From positions 1 to 64,000 of the forward strand of contig JAFTIA010000104.1 in the NCBI GenBank assembly GCA_017457105.1: DNA of 64,000 bases, read 5' to 3'. The notes under the pieces are model-generated. The model was given only the letters and a program-made list of their open reading frames with translations. It made no database searches and was not told where the DNA came from. Positions 61,925 to 64,000 of the stretch are shown piece by piece. Each line of letters begins with the position of its first letter. Positions within the stretch are counted from its first letter, which is position 1. Position numbers and translations under genes: made by a program. Origin of the DNA: Lentisphaeria bacterium (GTDB lineage: Bacteria > Verrucomicrobiota > Lentisphaeria > Victivallales > Victivallaceae).

Positions 61925-62991
61925 ACAGTACGGGTATGGCGACCCGAACCGTGACTGCCCGGCCGGATGAGGAAAGCGGATTGGTCAAACCTCCGGATTT
62001 CCGGCAGAAAACGAATCGGCAGTACAAGTTTATCCGGAGCATCGGCTTTGGCGGCATGAAGGCGGTATTGCTTGTTTATGACATGGATACCGGCCGGGAG
62101 GTTGCCATGGCGATGATGCCGGATTTTCAGAACCGCAGTCAGGCGGATTTGAACCGCTTTATGGTCGAAGCCCGGATCACGGCCCGGCTGGAACACCCGA
62201 ATATCATCCCTGTTTATGATATGGGGCTGGATAAGCAGGGGGCTCCCTTTTTTACCATGAAATATTTGCGGGGGGAAAGTCTGGCGCAGTTTCTTCAGCG
62301 TGTTCGGGAAGGCGATCCGCAGGCTGCGGCGGAGTATTCCATGGCTCGGGTTTTGCAAATTTTCATCCGCGTCTGCAATGCCGTCAACTTTGCCCATTCC
62401 CGTAATGTACTGCATTTGGATATCAAGCCCAACAATGTAAGTCTGGGGGATTTCGGGGAAGTTTCGGTGCTGGACTGGGGGCTTGCCGCGGAGATCATTA
62501 TCGGGCCGGATGGCAAACGCCGTTTGCAGCGGCCGGTCAGTAAAGGTACGCCGGGATTTATGTCGCCGGAACAGATCATGGGCGGGACGGAGATGGATGA
62601 ACGGGCAGATATTTATTCTCTGGGGGCCCTGCTTTATACCATGCTGACCTTGCGGAATCCTTTGTGCGGCAAGAGCCCGGATGATATTCTGGAGGCGGCT
62701 ATGCAGGACAGGATCCCGCTGCCGTCGCAAGCGGAGCCGGACCGGGATATTCCGGCGGCATTGGAGGCCGTGGTCCAGAAAGCCATGGCGTTCCGGCCGC
62801 AGGACCGTTATATTTCGGTGCAAGAATTGCGTGACGATGTGGTCAAATTTCAAGCCGGATTTGCTCCGCAGGCGGAAAATGCTTCTTTTTTGCGGCGTGC
62901 GGCGTTATTTATCAACCGCAATTTTGTGGTTACAGTTCTTTTGGGGATCATTGCGGTACTGGTAACGGTATTGGTTTTTGTCCTGCAGTGA
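61921..62991 (+). CDS. Membrane-anchored serine/threonine kinase with WNK-like lysine placement
   Basis: A 356-residue Hanks-type kinase with a C-terminal membrane helix (~333-355, [22 protein letters not shown]), so the kinase domain faces the cytoplasm. Glycine loop IGFGGMKAV (41-49), beta-3 strand EVAMAMM with Ala64 where the ATP-binding Lys belongs, Glu83 in alpha-C, HLD 165-167 with Asn172, DWG 185-187, and SPEQ for APE. Lys47 sits at the glycine-loop position used by eukaryotic WNK kinases instead of the beta-3 Lys, so it may be active. Alternatively it is a pseudokinase. It overlaps clpX by ATGA. Confidence 0.85.
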   Translation: MNSTGMATRTVTARPDEESGLVKPPDFRQKTNRQYKFIRSIGFGGMKAVLLVYDMDTGREVAMAMMPDFQNRSQADLNRFMVEARITARLEHPNIIPVYDMGLDKQGAPFFTMKYLRGESLAQFLQRVREGDPQAAAEYSMARVLQIFIRVCNAVNFAHSRNVLHLDIKPNNVSLGDFGEVSVLDWGLAAEIIIGPDGKRRLQRPVSKGTPGFMSPEQIMGGTEMDERADIYSLGALLYTMLTLRNPLCGKSPDDILEAAMQDRIPLPSQAEPDRDIPAALEAVVQKAMAFRPQDRYISVQELRDDVVKFQAGFAPQAENASFLRRAALFINRNFVVTVLLGIIAVLVTVLVFVLQ

Positions 62992-63005
62992 TGCGGGATC
63001 AGGGA

Positions 63006-63034
63006 TTGCATTTTATACAGAACAGGTGTATATT
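63006..63034 (+). promoter_or_regulatory. Promoter of the coiled-coil protein-hldE operon
   Basis: TTGCAT (63006-63011), 17 bp, TATATT (63029-63034), 48 nt before the start. Confidence 0.65.
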
Positions 63035-63082
63035 CCTCCTGTGCAGGCGTGAGGTGTAAGGTTTTCAGCGGAGAAGGGAAAA

Positions 63083-63565
63083 ATGGCCGGAGCTGCGAAA
63101 TTTGATAAAAGTCTTTTTACCGCAAATTTCAAGCGGGATTATGTGGCGTTCAGTGCGGTGGCGATTTTTGTTTTGATCGTACTGGCAGAGGTCGGGCTTG
63201 CGGTGAGCATTCCCACCTACTTTGTCCGGTCGAATTTGTGGGAACTGCAGATTGCCCGGCAGGATTTGCTGAAGGATTTTGACAGTTTGCGGGGGCAATG
63301 CAACCGCTTTGTTGGAAAAACACCGGAACTGACCGAAGAAAACAATATTCTTGCATGGAATCTGAATTTGATGTCCAACTATATCCGGATCAACCAGAAA
63401 AAACTTCAAAGAGACGAGGTCCGGAGTTTGAAGGAGGATCTGCAGCAGATGCGGCAGTTGCAGGGGCGGTTGCGCAGCGGGAAGCCGTTCAATCGGCCGC
63501 TGAAATTGAAATCGGAAAAGATCCTTGCATCTTTTCGCAATGAATTGGCCCGGGGAGGGAAATGA
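63083..63565 (+). CDS. Small membrane protein with coiled-coil domain, unknown function
   Basis: A 160-residue protein: cytoplasmic basic N-terminus, one membrane helix (~21-44, FSAVAIFVLIVLAEVGLAVSI), and a periplasmic helical region (~50-140) rich in Leu, Gln and Arg with heptad-like spacing (VRSLKEDLQQMRQLQGRL). GGAGAAGGGAAAA precedes ATG. It overlaps the heptose kinase gene (ATGA), suggesting an envelope role, perhaps with lipopolysaccharide core synthesis; no family is recognised. Confidence 0.7.
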   Translation: MAGAAKFDKSLFTANFKRDYVAFSAVAIFVLIVLAEVGLAVSIPTYFVRSNLWELQIARQDLLKDFDSLRGQCNRFVGKTPELTEENNILAWNLNLMSNYIRINQKKLQRDEVRSLKEDLQQMRQLQGRLRSGKPFNRPLKLKSEKILASFRNELARGGK

Positions 63566-64000
63566 TGAGTGAAGCGTTGCTGAAATATATTGACTGTTTT
63601 GCGGATATGCGGGTCGCTGTTCTCGGCGATCTGATGCTGGATGTGTATTTTTGGGGAGATGCCAAAAGGATCTCTCCGGAAGCACCGGTGCCGGTGGTGG
63701 ATGTTAAGCGGATCACCCGTTGTCTGGGCGGTGCCGGAAATGTGATGAGCAATATCGTTACATTGGGTGGCCACTCTCTGGCATTCGGGATGATCGGCGG
63801 CGATGATGCCGGGAAACGGCTTCTGGCAGAGTTGGACCGGTTCGGTGTTGACCGGAGCGGCGTTCTGGTGGATGGTGAGCGGCGTACCACGGAGAAACAG
63901 CGGGTACTTGCCGGGCATCAACAGCTGCTCCGGCTGGATCACGAAGATGTCAGCAGTGCTCCGGAGGCTCTCCGGGAAAAATTGGTGGATCAACTGCTTA
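63562..64000 (+). CDS. hldE: D-glycero-beta-D-manno-heptose-7-phosphate kinase (partial)
   Basis: The first ~146 codons of a PfkB-type sugar kinase, cut by the window edge. VLGDLMLDVYFWGDAKRISPEAPVPVV (~19-45), CLGGAGNVMSNI and LGGHSLAFGMIGGDDAG are diagnostic of the HldE/RfaE kinase domain, which makes the ADP-heptose precursor for lipopolysaccharide core. Start ATG at 63562 overlaps the previous stop; the next codon is also ATG. Whether the adenylyltransferase domain is fused cannot be seen. Confidence 0.9.
   Translation, partial: MMSEALLKYIDCFADMRVAVLGDLMLDVYFWGDAKRISPEAPVPVVDVKRITRCLGGAGNVMSNIVTLGGHSLAFGMIGGDDAGKRLLAELDRFGVDRSGVLVDGERRTTEKQRVLAGHQQLLRLDHEDVSSAPEALREKLVDQLL

Noticed and set aside
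1-64000. Ribosomal RNA operon, replication origin, prophage or restriction/defence island
   Set aside because: No rRNA segment, DnaA-box cluster, phage structural gene or defence gene could be recognised anywhere in the window.

Overview
The window looks like a chromosome segment of an anaerobic, Gram-negative, polysaccharide-degrading bacterium of the PVC group. The best guess is Lentisphaerota (Victivallis-like), inferred from gene content and not from any search. Pointers are short pseudopilins with an [19 protein letters not shown] leader and a C-terminal H..DGH box, a class III (anaerobic) ribonucleotide reductase with its radical-SAM activase, a double 4Fe-4S aldo/keto reductase, Lpt/heptose/lipoprotein genes implying an outer membrane, and many secreted heparinase-like and beta-helix proteins next to sialidase-like genes and sugar epimerases. 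Promoters are easy to read: most are TTGnnn, 16-17 bp, TATATT or close variants.

Positions 1-30.8 kb are accessory. A 344-bp element with 15-bp terminal inverted repeats (22747-23090) has a second, inverted, partial copy at 1-137, so the two bracket about 22.6 kb. Its other end occurs twice more (from 1470 and from 3598), each time fused to the 3' end of a sialidase gene as part of a 565-bp duplication. This region holds a cation efflux protein, a GDSL-like secreted hydrolase, a sialidase, a Na+/Ca2+ exchanger behind a 33-residue membrane peptide and a G10 tract, nrdDG with tandem NrdR boxes, a heparinase-type gene split by a -1 frameshift in an A9 run, an operon of two TIM-barrel epimerases and two beta-helix proteins, tRNA-Lys(CUU), a cytoplasmic GH28-like protein, two pseudopilins (one with a duplicated leader and a 156-bp in-frame insertion), chimeric gene remnants, a 1330-residue heparinase-like protein and a glycerate kinase.

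Positions 30.2-50.6 kb mix housekeeping and envelope genes: a TatD-like hydrolase and sodium:solute symporter; a gltX-clc-pyrF-der operon; an inositol-monophosphatase family protein; an Fe-S aldo/keto reductase; two Flp-like pilins; an LptF/G-type permease, solute-binding protein and GT-C-like membrane protein in one overlapping operon; rsmI; a small-subunit type pseudouridine synthase; and a lipoprotein-M20 peptidase pair.

Positions 50.8-64 kb are core: rpsT; a tolB-folC-lon-lolA-like operon; a divergent PurF homologue lacking the N-terminal cysteine; tig-clpP, then clpX translationally coupled to a serine/threonine kinase; and a membrane coiled-coil protein coupled to the start of the heptose kinase gene hldE.

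The most interesting signals are the kinase, whose catalytic lysine seems to have moved to the glycine loop exactly as in eukaryotic WNK kinases; the pseudopilin with a repeat-bounded, hairpin-rich insertion; the A9 frameshift at a module boundary of a heparinase-like protein; and the inverted-repeat element with its partner duplications.
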